From Symsagittifera roscoffensis (lineage: Eukaryota; Xenacoelomorpha; Acoela; Convolutidae), in assembly GCF_963678635.1 (NCBI RefSeq), contig NC_087069.1:2122166-2186165 (forward strand): a stretch of DNA of 64,000 nt. The letters are read 5' to 3'. Below, piece by piece: positions 1 through 12,384 of this stretch. The position numbers and the translations under genes are program-made. Position 1 is the first letter of the stretch. The number at the start of each line of letters is the position of its first letter. A model generated the notes under the pieces. It did no database searches. It saw nothing but the letters and a program-made list of their open reading frames with translations, and was not told where the DNA came from.

Positions 1-2691
1 CAAACCAAAACAATCCCAGATTAAACTGGATAAAATAGTCTTTTTAAGTCCAATTCAAGGTTTCATTAGGACTATATGAAACCCAAATAAACTCAAAGCG
101 AACACAAAACAAAAAAAAATCGTTTTTGAGAAAAAGACTCAACCAGGAAAATAAAAAGAAAAACCCCTGATGAAAAGGAAAGAATGGTTATGCTTAATAT
201 TAAATTTAATCATAAATTCTATGATCTCATCCAAAACCCTCGTCATGAATTCACTGTAACTCCTGAAGCATTTAAACTCATCCGAGCACTTGAACTTCTT
301 TGGACACTCTTCGGTACTAAAAATGTAATTAGCATGCTTGCAACGCTTCTTTTGTAATCCCTCACTATTGAAACTAAATTCTTCAACGGATTTTTTAAAC
401 CCCGACCCCAGGTAAGCTTGACTTTTTTTACTAATAAACTTTTAATGTTTTACTCGCCGTCTTTTAATTGTGTGTCTCACCAGCTTTCTTCTATTTCCGG
501 ATATGGAAACTATATTTTCAGAGAAATGAAAACCAATCGTGATTAGAGACCCTGAACAGATCGCCTCGTATGAAACTAAAGGTCAGACAAATTTCTTCAA
601 AAATTCAACCTGGTCAATGTTTTAGACTGACTTTAATGACAAAAAATTTTCCAAAACCTCATTAAGATCCTAATGGAACAATTGATTTCCGATCATCAAC
701 TGGTTGTTGGATGTCGGAAACAATTACGTTTCTAGATGCATACTGTCTTGAAAATTTCTATGAAGTTTTCGATACGCGCTTTCAATCGATTCAACTGAGC
801 TTTCTGTAAGCAACATGGACGAAATTGTAGATAAAAAACATCGGATCATGGTCAAAACATTTCAAAGAGGGGCTACATGACAAGTAAATAAAATCAAGGG
901 TGATTATAAAAATAACGGAACAGCTATAACAGAAGGCTTTTTTTTGACACATACTTTTTTGACTTGGTTTTTAGTAAAATTTCACCTCTATTTTTAACAT
1001 AGCAATCTCGAGGTAACCCATCGCACCGGATAGAGGCAAAATTGCCCAAAAAAACAGTGTACTTTTTCTCAGTGTACAGAGAAAACAATTTGAGTGTCGT
1101 GACTGGAGTTTCCTTTGTCTAACTGAAGTCCAAAATTGTTGTTAAACTTAATTGTATTGAAGCATGTCAGCCTCTGTCGACCAGACAGTTCCACTTTCAA
1201 CCACGAAAGACAGCACTTTTTAGCTGCAGTGTAAAGTGACTCTCTTCGAACGCTGTTGGGCTTCTTTCGTGGTCGACATTTTCGAGATGTTTAACACGCG
1301 ATAACAAGTTTCAAATTTTCCTTTAACCCGGTTGGAAAGGAATTTTATACTAAACCAAACTAACCAACGCAGCTTACTAAACACCACAAATCATAAAACA
1401 ACAGCATGACTAAGAAAAGAAAACCAACGGTACCCAAACCGAATTAACCCAGTTTAAAACAGGATAATTTATTCTTTTAAAGACTATTATAAAGTCTAAG
1501 AAAGAAATAAAAAAACACAAAAAAGTCGCAAGACAAACCCATACCAAAAACAATTTGATTTTTGAAAAAAAGGACACAACCAAAGAAACATAAGAAAGAC
1601 CAACATAAACCCAACATAAAACGTTACCACATAACAGGACCTCTCAAAGAAACAGCACGAAATCATACTCCCACTCCTGGCCTAACCCACCAGAGAGGAC
1701 GTCCTGAGCATGCTCTATAGCCGGCCTAACCCACCGCGCTACATCCACGCTTTGTGACCACACTTCTATTTTTAATAAGAAGTACTCAAGGGTGAGTAAC
1801 TCTTCAAAATAACCGAAGTAAAACAAAATGCTTTTGTGAAAACAACTAACTAAATTCATGATTAAAAAACCGAACTAATAAAATTTTATAAAATGTAAAT
1901 CAGACCCTGCAGCATATAGATCAACACACAACAACAAAGACTAACATCCAAAGACAAAATGATTCCATCACACTCGAACAAGAATGGCTAACCACAACCG
2001 ATATGCCGTCCACAATCACAACTCAAAGGATTTAGAGTACGACTTGACTTCGCAGAAAAGGACTTCATTGAACTAGACCAATGACCACCTCGATGTTCAA
2101 GTATACGTACAGATCCGAGTTACAAGGCATCCCTTCCACACACGATCTTCACGCCATTCCTAGACGAGGTTGCACACAAAACAAGTTCTCTACATAATAT
2201 AGAAAAACCCGTCATAGCAAACCATCTTGAAATCAGATTGATTTCATTGGGGATCACAGTCGTTTTCGAATGACGACATAATAAGTTCCTGTCCATAATT
2301 ACAGCGTCCTGAAACTTCTTTAACCAAGAGGAACCGGACAAGAAAATGATATTCATCGAATACAAACGTTCATCATCCATCCTTCAAATTGCAGAAAGAT
2401 AATTCTAAAAAACTCCGTAAAACCCGGATGGGTGGAACCTGATTTAAACTACATTTTATTATTGGATAATTTAGATATTTTACCACTGTAAAGTTTTTAA
2501 TATTAACCAATCATAATCCATCCAACTAACAACCCACTTATTTGTAAGCTCTGAAATTACTTGTAATTTCAGCACCAGAGAGATTTGAATTTAACTTAGA
2601 AATTAGTTGTCTCTCCAAGAGAACTTCAGCAGCCGCAATAAACCAGTATACCCTAGATCTATTGAGCCTAGCAGAGACTAGTTAAACACCC
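1..2691. other. No supported gene, AT-rich
   Basis: I see no gene, RNA gene or clear mobile element here. The open frames are short, unrelated to any family I recognise, and typical of chance in AT-rich DNA. The stretch is probably intergenic or very old repeat sequence. Confidence 0.5.
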
Positions 2692-2815
2692 TGAGACTAG
2701 AAAGTATAAGAGTAAGATTAGGATCGGTGTTAGACTAAGAAGTTGCACGAATCTATCCGGCCGAAAATAAGATAGCGTGACGAGCAGACGGTGTACCCTA
2801 TCCGAAATTACTCTA
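2692..2815 (+). repeat. Dispersed repeat related to the long terminal repeat
   Basis: This stretch resembles positions 21,984-22,100 inside the left long terminal repeat and a second fragment near 3,830-3,960. Shared words in the same order are a GATTA(G/A)GATC block, TTAGACTA, GTTGCACGAA(T/C)C and ATCC(A/G)G, with spacing roughly kept. I infer a solo or fragmentary relative of the LTR-like element, well diverged from the copies in the central nest. Confidence 0.5.
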
Positions 2816-3486
2816 TGAGTTAACCACTCCGGTTCTAACTCATCTGGTGCGACCTTAAGTCTCGAATAAGACCTTAATAGCTTAGAAATAACCAAAAATA
2901 GATTAGAATTTAGATAAAACATTTTCAAAATGTTATACTATAATAATTTAATCGAAATGTCTCTACGACTCAATAGATCAAAGCCGATATTCCGAACAAA
3001 AATAGAACTACCCGGAAATGGAAGAAGACCTCGAACAAGAGACGACATACGACAAAGTAGAAACTTACCATTTAGTTTTATGATTGTACGGCAAAAGCCA
3101 ACACAAACTTTTGTATTTAGAATCTTATTAGCAATGAATTTAGCTTTTCATCTGCAAACATAAAATTTTGATGTCAATCTTCATGATCATTTCAGGCGCT
3201 AATCAAAATTATTAATGTACAATAGCGATTGATAAAAAGATCTCAGATCGTTTTCATAATTTCTCCAGTCTTATATAAAACATATTTGAAAATTTTTTAT
3301 TGAAAATGAAAATAAAAATTAGTAGCATGACAATAAATTGTTAGTAATCATAAATGATCTGTTGTCCCAGCTTCATCACCTAAACATAACAGCAATCATA
3401 AGCTCACCAATATCTCAAAATACTAAATCTTTTTCTTAAATAAATTTAAACCATTTTAAACTTAATTTCACTTAATTTTAAAATCA

Positions 3487-3571
3487 GATCATCAAGGCTT
3501 ATCCTTGGATCTTAATTAATTTTCTATTTCACTAAATTGTAAACCTGATCATCAAGGCCTATCCTTGGATC
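3487..3571. repeat. Two copies of an imperfect palindrome
   Basis: The word GATCATCAAGGC(T/C)TATCCT followed by TGGATC occurs twice, about 60 bp apart (near 3,487 and 3,547). Each copy is an imperfect inverted repeat, with GATC at both ends and AAGG facing CCTT. The surrounding bases, such as AAA(T/C)C(A/T)GATC, are also shared, so this is a short tandem duplication. Function unknown. Confidence 0.55.
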
Positions 3572-3829
3572 AAAAAGAACAATTTTGTTCTCCCCCACCC
3601 ACTTAGCAAGTGTCTAACGACCTCAAACGTCGATTCACTATCCAACCCTTCCAAAAGACCCAAGATTAATAGAAATTTTTTAAATAAAACTAACCATTCA
3701 AATTAAGATAAACAGTGAAGAGTTTCGGTTATTCATCCTTCACTTGAACCCTCCTCTTACCAGACCCAGGATAGATCTTAGACTTAGTAAGTTTAAAATA
3801 GTATCTAACGAACTAATAAGGAACTGTTT

Positions 3830-3960
3830 GAGACCAGGAAGCACAAGTTGGGTTAAGATCAGTGTTATACTACGCAGTTGCACGAACCCATCCAGGTGAG
3901 AATATATAGCACAAAAAAGAGTTGGTGCACTCAATCAAAATCTAGTATATGAGACAGACC
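3830..3960 (+). repeat. Second dispersed fragment related to the long terminal repeat
   Basis: It opens with GAGACCAGGAAG, matching GACACCAGGAGG at 21,983 in the left long terminal repeat. It continues with AAGATCAGTGTTA, a GTTGCACGAACCC block and CATCCAGG. The order is the same as in the repeat at 2,692-2,815 and in both full terminal repeats. I infer an old fragment of the same family. Confidence 0.5.
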
Positions 3961-4199
3961 TTGAGTCCCATTTCATGTATTACAAGAGACGAGCTTCGAA
4001 AAAAAATGGAGCTTTCTTAGATTAGCCACATTACGAGGCCAAACTGTGCATTCTGTGCATTATAAGCGGGTTCCGCAACTAGCCAAAATGTGATTTGTCG
4101 CGGAATCCTCAACATTGCTACGTTTCTTTGATCTTTTTTGATGTTTTGGGTTCCTCAAACAAATACCTATAACATTGTATTGCTCAAAACCGCTCCAAA

Positions 4200-4390
4200 A
4201 ATAGGCTAATTTTCGGAATCCGCAACTGTATTTGCGAAATCCAGAACAGTTTGTAGAAACCACAAATAAATAGTAAGACACGTGTACAGTCAAATTGAGC
4301 TGTCGTAGAATCCGCAACTGTAAACGGAATTCACTTATTGTAAAAGGAATCCGCAAATCGTCAGTTAAGTCCGCATTTTTTTTTGCGGAT
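4200..4390. repeat. GGAATCCGCAA-type short repeats
   Basis: The motif GGAATCCGCAA(C/A)TGTA and close variants recur several times (4,218, 4,310, 4,350), ending in a TTGCGGATTC reversed copy near 4,382. The same block occurs in unit 2 (9,490-9,672), and a reversed pair lies near 20,700-20,760. This may be the end of a small unidentified mobile element. Confidence 0.45.
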
Positions 4391-4449
4391 TCTGTTAACA
4401 AAAAGGTATATATGTAGTATCGTTTAAAATTATTTTTCCCCTAGGTGTT

Positions 4450-4880
4450 GATGAGCAAGTTGAATCTCAATTACTCAGCTACCAATTCAAATACCAAACG
4501 TTCGATCACAATTCCAGTCAACTCACTTACGATCTCATTTCCTGTCAACCCAAATTCGATCTCAACTTCTGCAAACAGACGAAACGTTCGATCTCAATTC
4601 ACTCAATTCACTGTCAACTCAACTTCGATTTCAATTACTGTCAACCCAGCTTCGATCTCAATTACTGTCAAACAAACCCAACTTCGATCTCAACTCGGAA
4701 CTTCGATCTCAATTCCTGTCAACCCAGCTTTGATCTCAATTTCTATCCAACATTCCCAACTTCGATCTCAACACACAACCTCGATCTCAATTCCTGTCAA
4801 CCCAACTTGGATCTCAACTTCTGTCAAACATACCCAACTTTGATCTCCATTCCTGACATCAAAGTCAATTCCTGCCGTGA
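4450..4880 (+). repeat. Minisatellite, TTCGATCTCAATTCCTGTCA-type
   Basis: About fifteen imperfect copies of a roughly 27-bp unit follow one another. The unit is built from CGATCTCAA, TTCCTGTCAA and CCCAACTT. The array keeps a reading frame open for 132 codons (4,445-4,843), which would encode a repetitive S/I/N/P/V-rich peptide. Because the frame follows from the repeat, I do not call it a gene. Unit 2 carries the same array in a different open frame, which argues against coding. Confidence 0.85.
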
Positions 4881-7103
4881 ATCTCAATTCGAATTGAAGT
4901 GAACGAATTGAAGTTAACTAATTCATCAGTTCATTTCAATAAGTTCAACTAAAATATATCTGTTCTAATTTAGTTTTCTTCAAATAACTTCCAATTGCGA
5001 AACCAAAACATATAGTTTGATAATGCAACATTTTTGACTTATTATCGTGTTTTTGAAATTATTATTCAGTGCAGCTGTATTTGTTCAAGTTTTGATAGTT
5101 TTTATCTAGTGCTAATTTACTCGAATTACTTTATTTTCTCCCAAAGAACAAAATAATCTAAAGAGAAAGTTTACGCACTATGAACAGTTTTGACGCGCCG
5201 AAAAAAATTTTAGACCATAAAACATAATGCACACAGTAAAAAGAATACGGCAAATGAGAGCACAGTTGAATCAAAAAGTTCAAAAAACAAACAGTCATAA
5301 CAACAAACAGTAAACAGTTTACATAGTTCAATTCAAGTCATAAAAATAACTCTGGGTCGACACGGCCATGTATGTCAAAATGTTTCGCGATCGTTTTTCT
5401 CGACAGCATTTTTATCTCATCAAGCTTTTGTTTGGCATCGGATTGTGCTCATGAGGAAAAATCTGCATTCGTTGAATCTGCCAGGTTTGGTCAGCGTTTC
5501 CAGCTGACTTTTGTTTTTTGCTGGCAACAAATCCCATCGCTGGCCAGCAAGCGCAGACTCCCAAGATTGATGGCATCCAAAAAGACCTGAAGTTATGCTG
5601 CCCAAAAATTTAGCAGCAAACTGTGTGGATGATAAACCAATGAAAAATTTGGCTAAATGGATGAGTGATAATGCTCAGATTTCAGCTATTTTATTTTAAA
5701 AACCAAGCACGAAGGAATGAGTTGATTTTTTTCGAACAATATCAAAATTTAAACAGACAGCTAAAACCAAGAAATTTTCTGCAGCAAGCATCGCCAAAAC
5801 AACAGGCATTCCTGAGCTGATATCCGCTTTTTCGACAGAGTTCATTCCTGCTAATGCTCGTTTCTTCGTGCAATCGAATTTCAAATAATCGACATGGAAT
5901 TTTTCTCTGGCCCGCAAGATAGTCGATGCTAGCTATAATCACAAATTTCAGAATCAGATGCAACCGGAGGAAAGGCAATTTAAGTTTTCAGTAAAACACA
6001 GATGAAGTCGATGATTATTTAAACGGATTATCAAGATAACGGATGTGATTAATTAGTGGATTAGTTACACGTTTTTTAAATACTTGATAATTTTACCTGT
6101 TTAAGACCGTTGATGCATGATGCAAACTTCAACGGGACTTCAACTCAAATTAGTCAAGGCGACTGAAAACATCTTCCTGCTATTTTTTCTCCTTGTTATC
6201 CTCTTAGTCATTGGGATCTGAGGTTTTCTGATCGGATCTAGGGTTCTCAGCATCCTTAAGCACGAAGTTTATGAAATCGTCTGGCGGTGATTCTTCGACT
6301 CGTATCCTTTATTTTGCTTGTGACTAATTTATCAAATTGGAAAACTTAACGTATAAACAGCCACTGCCTGATGGTTCTTGTCAGGCAGTATCTTGAGGTT
6401 TTTCGACCAAATGACCTGTGCTTTGGTACAGGAAAGGGTCGTTGATGATGACAATTCTTTGCTTGACATTCCAAAAATGTTCAAAAAACCATGGAGTCCC
6501 TGCGCAGCCGTCTGGGGTTGGACGATAGCTTCTCCTTTCTGGAATTTTTTCTGCTGATGACAAGAGCATCACTGTTTTCATGGAATTTCTCATATTCGTT
6601 GCTCTGCGTTTTCTTTTCTGTCTTCTGGGACGCTAAAGATGGCGCTTGTCGGTCAATCAGACCAATTATTCTTTACGCATCAATAGCTGATTAACGACTG
6701 AGGCACAACACTTTACCAGATGGAAGTGACGGCATCAAGGACTTGTATTTTTTCTTCACCCAGAAAATTCTACTTAGAATGATGATAAGGACCAAAGAGT
6801 TTAAAACGACTGAAACAAAATGTTGAAAAAGTCCCTGATGCAGATTTTTTTGCTTCACTGATGATAATGACGGCTTATTGCTTCACTGATAATGACAACC
6901 TCCTTGATGCAGGACTATTGTTTCATTGATTAGAACTACGTAGATGCTACAGTTGCCTGGTGTCCGAGAAACTGAGCAAAAATTAAAAATTATAATTCAT
7001 TTTGATTACAACTTGGTGGCTAAATTGAAATCAATTGATACTCATCTTGTGCTCAATATTAGTTGCATCTCATTTTTCATCCAAGTCTATAAAAATTTTA
7101 CGG

Positions 7104-8700
7104 ACTCAAGTAAAATGTCGAACGCTAAAAACTCATGTTCAGTGCTTTCTAATTCTTCAATACCATTTGCAATGCTTTCTGGCGTTGCTGTGCCTCCGTC
7201 GCCAATCGCCGCACCAGAGACAGCATCATCTGTTCGTCCGACACCAGTAACCCCTTTGCGAGCACCATCGCGGCCTTTTGCCTCGCCGATACCGCCGTGA
7301 TATGGGCATCCAAATAACCCTCTGCGACATTTCCATTCATGCTGCTCGTTGGTACATCAGTGCCAGTCTCAGCAGTAGCAGCCAAGCTAACTGGATTCCT
7401 ATAAATCAACATCAACGTATCCGAAGTTTCAATGGCCATCACCATCAGCGTTTCCTCATTATCGGGAAAAAAGACGACCACATAATAATCAGATAACCTA
7501 CATTCCCACGGAATCACGAGCCAATGAGCCTAAGGAACCACAAGAACACGAGAACGGAGATCCCAAAGGAAGCCGCAAAGTGGATCATGCACCGCCAGAG
7601 AATGTAGACGAAACAGTAAGTTGAATAATTAGTTTTAAAAGCAAACACGTTATACAAGATTAAAACGTTTTGGGTGAACTAAATATAAGAAGGTTTTTTA
7701 AACTAAGTCATATCAATTTTAGCGACTTTGAAAAATCTTCCGAGCTAAAAACCCAATAATTAACGAAAATCACAAACAATTCGTTTTACAGATTGCGATG
7801 ATAAAAAAAAGGAACCTTGGCCCATATGTAACAATTGACCTTGTTCAGCGCCAATGTCACGTTTCTGTTTACATGCACAGTGATGCTCGAAAAAACTATG
7901 GTCAACATCACGGTAGAGCTGAGCATAAATCCTACAAATATCTTTTTAAATGCAAAACAGTGATTCGAATTGATAGTGTCAACTTCTTGCGTGTCCCACA
8001 AAATTCCAGTCTGGCTAGTGAAGGGTATGAAATGGTATTATACTGAGTCGAGGCCCTATTTAAAGAGGGTCAATATGAACTACGTTTTTCAGCGTGCTTT
8101 TCGGGACACCGAAAACCTGAAGACGTCTCAACTGTTTTTCGTCATTTCATTTGGCAACGAGGTGCTCCGCATTGCCCCACTATTCGATCAATTCAAACGC
8201 CAGGTAGATCGGTAGATCAATATTATTTTTATATTTCGTCCAAAGGGATTTTTTAATCAAAGTAGAAACCGACATGAAAACTCATGTATTTATTTTCATT
8301 TTTCATAGGTTAGCATCATAAGCTTGAAATAGCCGAAGCACTCTCTCGCAAGGTTGCGAAGCTTATGCATTTATCTAGCAGCGCTATGTTCCAAGTGGAG
8401 AAGCTGAAGAAACAAGCTTCAGACGTTCAACATAAACTGGACGGTTATACGTAAAAAGAGCTTCTGCAGGCAGTGCAATCCCGATAAATTTCACAATGTT
8501 ACGTCTGCTAGATGGAGCGTGCACAGATCTTCTATCAGCAGATGACGACATCTCATGAGCTGTCGAGTAAAAGTACAAATCTTTAATCAAAGCAGAAGTG
8601 GGGAACCTATGATCTGAAGAAGGTGGTTGACTATGAGTCGAAGCTGCTGAATTATGGATCAAAGAGAAAGCTTCAGCCGCTTGAAAAATCCACAAGCCTC
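7104..8700 (+). pseudogene. Degenerate spliced gene of unknown family, copy 1
   Basis: One frame reads through a Ser/Pro-rich stretch (about 7,104-7,300) and a Gln-containing stretch, interrupted only by single TGA, TAG and TAA codons. It is then open from 7,391 to 7,615 (75 codons with a charged PKEPQEHENGDPKG segment). A canonical donor GTAAGT starts at 7,616, and an acceptor TTTTACAG ends at 7,791. The frame is kept across this 176-bp intron and continues in 7,792-8,046. A further exon-like stretch after TTAG near 8,314 encodes KLEIAEALSRKVAKLMHLSS and a coiled-coil-like run, then meets stops. The same frame pattern is present in unit 2. I recognise no family. An antisense open frame (7,149-7,517) overlaps it and cannot be ruled out as the real one. 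Confidence 0.4.
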
Positions 8701-9729
8701 TAGTTTTGACTCCAACCAGGAGTTCTTAGTGAATACGTATTGGAAGTTGCGGGTCTTTCTAGGCGATTGATCGACGCTTCACATGAGGACTGCCATGTTT
8801 AATGAAGGGAAATTTGGCTGGGTCGCTTAGGTAACATCGCCAACCAGAAGAAAAACGAGACCAAAACCAAGAAGGTAGAAGTTGTAATTTCATTATTATT
8901 TGAACGATTAGTCAGATTGAAAGCAAGGAGAGACATTGTACTTTTCGAGCCACTGCGCTTTGACTGTAGAGACAAGGTTGCTCAAGCGTTGTTTGGCGCC
9001 AGCAGTTGAACAAAACATGTTTGTTTATTTGTCGATGTATCACAAAACAGTTTGAAAATATTTCTCCTTTGCTTAAATTATTTTATCTTGTGTCGTAATC
9101 AAAAAATTTTTTTGATCGGCGAGCACAAAGCTGATTTTATAAATGACTGCTTTTCTTACTAAATTTAAGTCCAACAGAACACTGGAAAAGGTCCCGTGGG
9201 GAGCGAAGAGTATTGGAAGAGTTTCACTTCGGATTCAACGACGAGTACGGGGACATCAAGCCAACCTCGTCTGCTCATGAGACCAAACCAAGTGATTTTG
9301 ATAATTATGGTTTTAAACTTTAATTTCGTTTCCAATTCTCTGTCAGTTTTAATTTCGAATCAAGTCAAATTTTCGCGGAATCCTTTGTCGCGGAATCCTC
9401 AACATTGCTACGTTTCTTTGATCTTTTTTGATGTTTCGGGTTCCTCAAACAAATACCTATAACATTGTATCGCTCCAAAAATAGGCTAATTTGCGGAATC
9501 CGCAACTGTATTTGCGAAATCCAGAACAGTTCGTAGAAACCACAAATAAATAGTAAGACACGTGTACAGTCAAATTGAGCTGTCGTGGAATCCGCAACTG
9601 TAATTGGAATTCACTTATTGTAAAAGGAATCCGCAAATCGTCAGTTAAGTCCGCATTTTTTTTTGCGGATTCTTTTAACAAATATGTATATATGTAGTAT
9701 CGTTTAAAATTATTTTTCCCCTTGGTGTT

Positions 9730-10160
9730 GATGAGCAAGTTGAATCTCAATTACTCAGCTACCAATTCAAATACCAAACGTTCGATCACAATTCCAGTCA
9801 ACTCAACTACGATCTCATTTCCTGTCAACCCAAATTCGATCTCAACTTCTGCAAACAGACGAACCGTTTGATCTCAATTCACTCAATTCACTGTCAACTC
9901 AACTTCGATCTCAATTACTGTCAACCCAACTTAGATCTCAATTACTGTCAAACAAACCCAACTTCGATCTCAACTCGGAACCTCGATCTCAATTCCTGTC
10001 AACCCAGCTTTGATCTCAATTTCTATCCAACATTCCCAACTTCGATCTCAACACACAACCTCGATCTCAATTCCTGTCAACCCAACTTGGATCTCAACTC
10101 CAGTCAAACATACCCAACTTTGATCTCCATTCCTGACATCAAAGTCAATTCCTGCCGTCA
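9730..10160 (+). repeat. Minisatellite, second copy
   Basis: Same array as at 4,450-4,880, with a handful of base changes. The longest open frame is now a different one (9,868-10,182, translating to repeated DLN, SCQPN and SIST units). The switch of open frame between near-identical copies shows that no protein is being conserved here. Confidence 0.85.
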
Positions 10161-12384
10161 ATCTCAATTCGAATTGAAGTGAACGAATTGAAATTAACTA
10201 ATTCATCAGTTCATTTCAATAAGTTCAACTAAAATATATCTGTTCTAATTTAGTTTTCTTCAAATAACTTCCAATTGCGAAACCAAAACATATAGTTTGA
10301 TAATGCAACATTTTTGACTTATTATCGTGTTTTTGAAATCATTATTCAGTGCAGCTGTATTTGTTCAAGTTTTGATAGTTTTTATCTAGTGCTAATTTAC
10401 TCGAATTACTTTATTTTCTCCCAAAGAACAAAATAATCTAAAGAGAAAGTTTACGCACTATGAACAGTTTTGACGCGCCGAAAGAAATTTTGGACCATAA
10501 AACATAATGCACACAGTAAAAAGAATACGGCAAATGAGAGCACAGTTGAATCAAAAAGTTCAAAAAACAAACAGTCATAACAACAAACAATAAACAGTTT
10601 ACATAGTTCAATTCAAGTCATAAAAATAACTCTGGGTCGACACGGCCATGTATGTCAAAATGTTTCGCGATAGTTTTTCTCGACAGCATTTTTACCTCAT
10701 CAAGCTTTTGTTTGGCATCGGATTGTGCTCATGAGGAAAAATCTGCATTCGTTGAATCTGCCAGGTTTGGTCAGCGTTTCCAGCTGACTTTTGTTTTTTG
10801 CTGGCAACAAATCCCATTGCTGGCCAGCAAGCGCAGACTCTAAAGATTGATGGCATCCAAAAAGACCTGAAGTTATGCTGCCCAAAAATTTAGCAGCAAA
10901 CTGTGTGGATGATAAACCAACGAAAAATTTGGCTAAATGGATGAGTGATAATGCTCAGATTTCAGCTATTTCATTTTAAAAACCAAGCACAAAGGAATGA
11001 GTTGATTTTTTTCGAACAATATCAAAATTTAAACAGACAGCTAAAACCAAGAAATTTTCTGCAGCAAGCATCGCCAAAACAACAGGCATTCCTGAGCTGA
11101 TATCCGCTTTTTCGACAGAGTTCATTCCTGCTAATGCTCGTTTCTTCGTGCAATCGAATTTCAAATAATCGACATGGAATTTTTCTCTGGCCCGCAAGAT
11201 AGTCGATGCAAGCTATAATCACAAATTTCAGAATCAGATGCAACCGGAGGAAAGGCAATTTAAGTTTTCAGTAAAACACAGATGAAGTCGATGATTATTT
11301 AAACGGATTATCAAGATAACGGATGTGATTAATTAGTGGATTAGTTACACGTTTTTTAAATACTTGATAATTTTACCTGTTTAAGACCGTTGATGCATGA
11401 TGCAAACTTCAACGGGACTTCAACTCAAATTAGTCAAGGCGACTGAAAACATCTTCCTGCTGTTTTTTCTCCTTGTTATCCTCTTATTCATTGGGATCTG
11501 AGGTTTTCTGATCGGATCTAGGGTTCTCAGCATCCTTAAGCACGAAGTTTATGAAATCGTCTGGCGGTGATTCTTCGACTCGTATCCTTTATTTTGCTTG
11601 TGACTAATTTATCAAATTGGAAAACTTAACGTATAAACAGCCACTGCCTGATGGTTCTTGTCAGGCAGTATCTTGAGGTTTTTCGACCAAATGACCTGTG
11701 CTTTGGTACAGGAAAGGGTCGTTGATGATGACAATTCTTTGCTTGACATTCCAAAAATGTTCAAAAAAACCATGGAGTCCCTGCGCAGTCGTCTGGGGTT
11801 GGACGATAGCTTCTCCTTTCTGGAATTTTTTCTGCTGATGACAAGAGCATCACTGTTTTCATGGAATTTCTCATATTCGTTGCTCTGCGTTTTCTTTTCT
11901 GTCTTCTGGGACGCTAAAGATGGCGCTTGTCGGTCAATCAGACCAATTATTCTTTACGCATCAATAGCTGATTAACGACTGAGGCACAACACTTCACCAG
12001 ATGGAAGTGACGGCATCAAGGACTTGTATTTTTAATTCACCCAAAAAACTCTATTTAGAATGATGATTAGGATCAAAGAGTCTAAAACGACTGAAACAAA
12101 ATGTTGAAAAAGTCCCTGATGCAGATTTTTTTGCTTCACTGATGATAATGACGGCTGATTGCTTCACTGATAATGACAACCTCCTTGATGCAGGACTATT
12201 GTTTCATTGATTAGAACTATATAGATGCTACAGTTGCCTGGTGTCCGAGAAACTGAGCAAAACTTAAAAATTATAATTCATTTTGATGACAACTTGGTGG
12301 CTTAATTGAAATCAATTGATACTCATCTTGTGCTCAATATTAGTTGCATCTCATTTTTCATCCAAGTCTATAAAAATTTTACGG

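Larger units (their letters stand above)
4094..9383 (+). repeat. Tandem duplication, unit 1 (5,290 bp)
   Basis: This block is repeated, nearly base for base, at 9,384-14,938. Both units begin TTTGTCGCGGAATCCTCAAC, and the same start reappears at 14,939. The units differ by scattered substitutions and a few indels. Unit 1 lacks about 280 bp present in unit 2 (around 13,970-14,255); the junction is near 8,700. Each unit contains GGAATCCGCAA-type short repeats, a minisatellite and a degenerate spliced pseudogene. The high identity implies a recent duplication, or an assembly that kept two alleles side by side. Confidence 0.93.

Noticed and set aside
4450-4880. Evenly spaced repeats that at first look like a CRISPR array
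   Set aside because: There are no unique spacers. The repeat runs head to tail with point variation, in animal DNA, so it is a minisatellite.
5540-5917. Minus-strand frame with SSGMPVVLAMLAAENF, loosely like a histone H2A core, followed by an LGSITSG stretch
   Set aside because: Only about eleven matching residues over 38, with a gap and an assumed frame change further on. No other histone is visible in the unit. This is too weak to call a histone pseudogene.
7149-7517. 122-codon minus-strand open frame, kept in both tandem units
   Set aside because: The two units are too similar for conservation to mean much, and the overlapping plus-strand frame has good splice signals. It is mentioned as an alternative but not listed as a gene.
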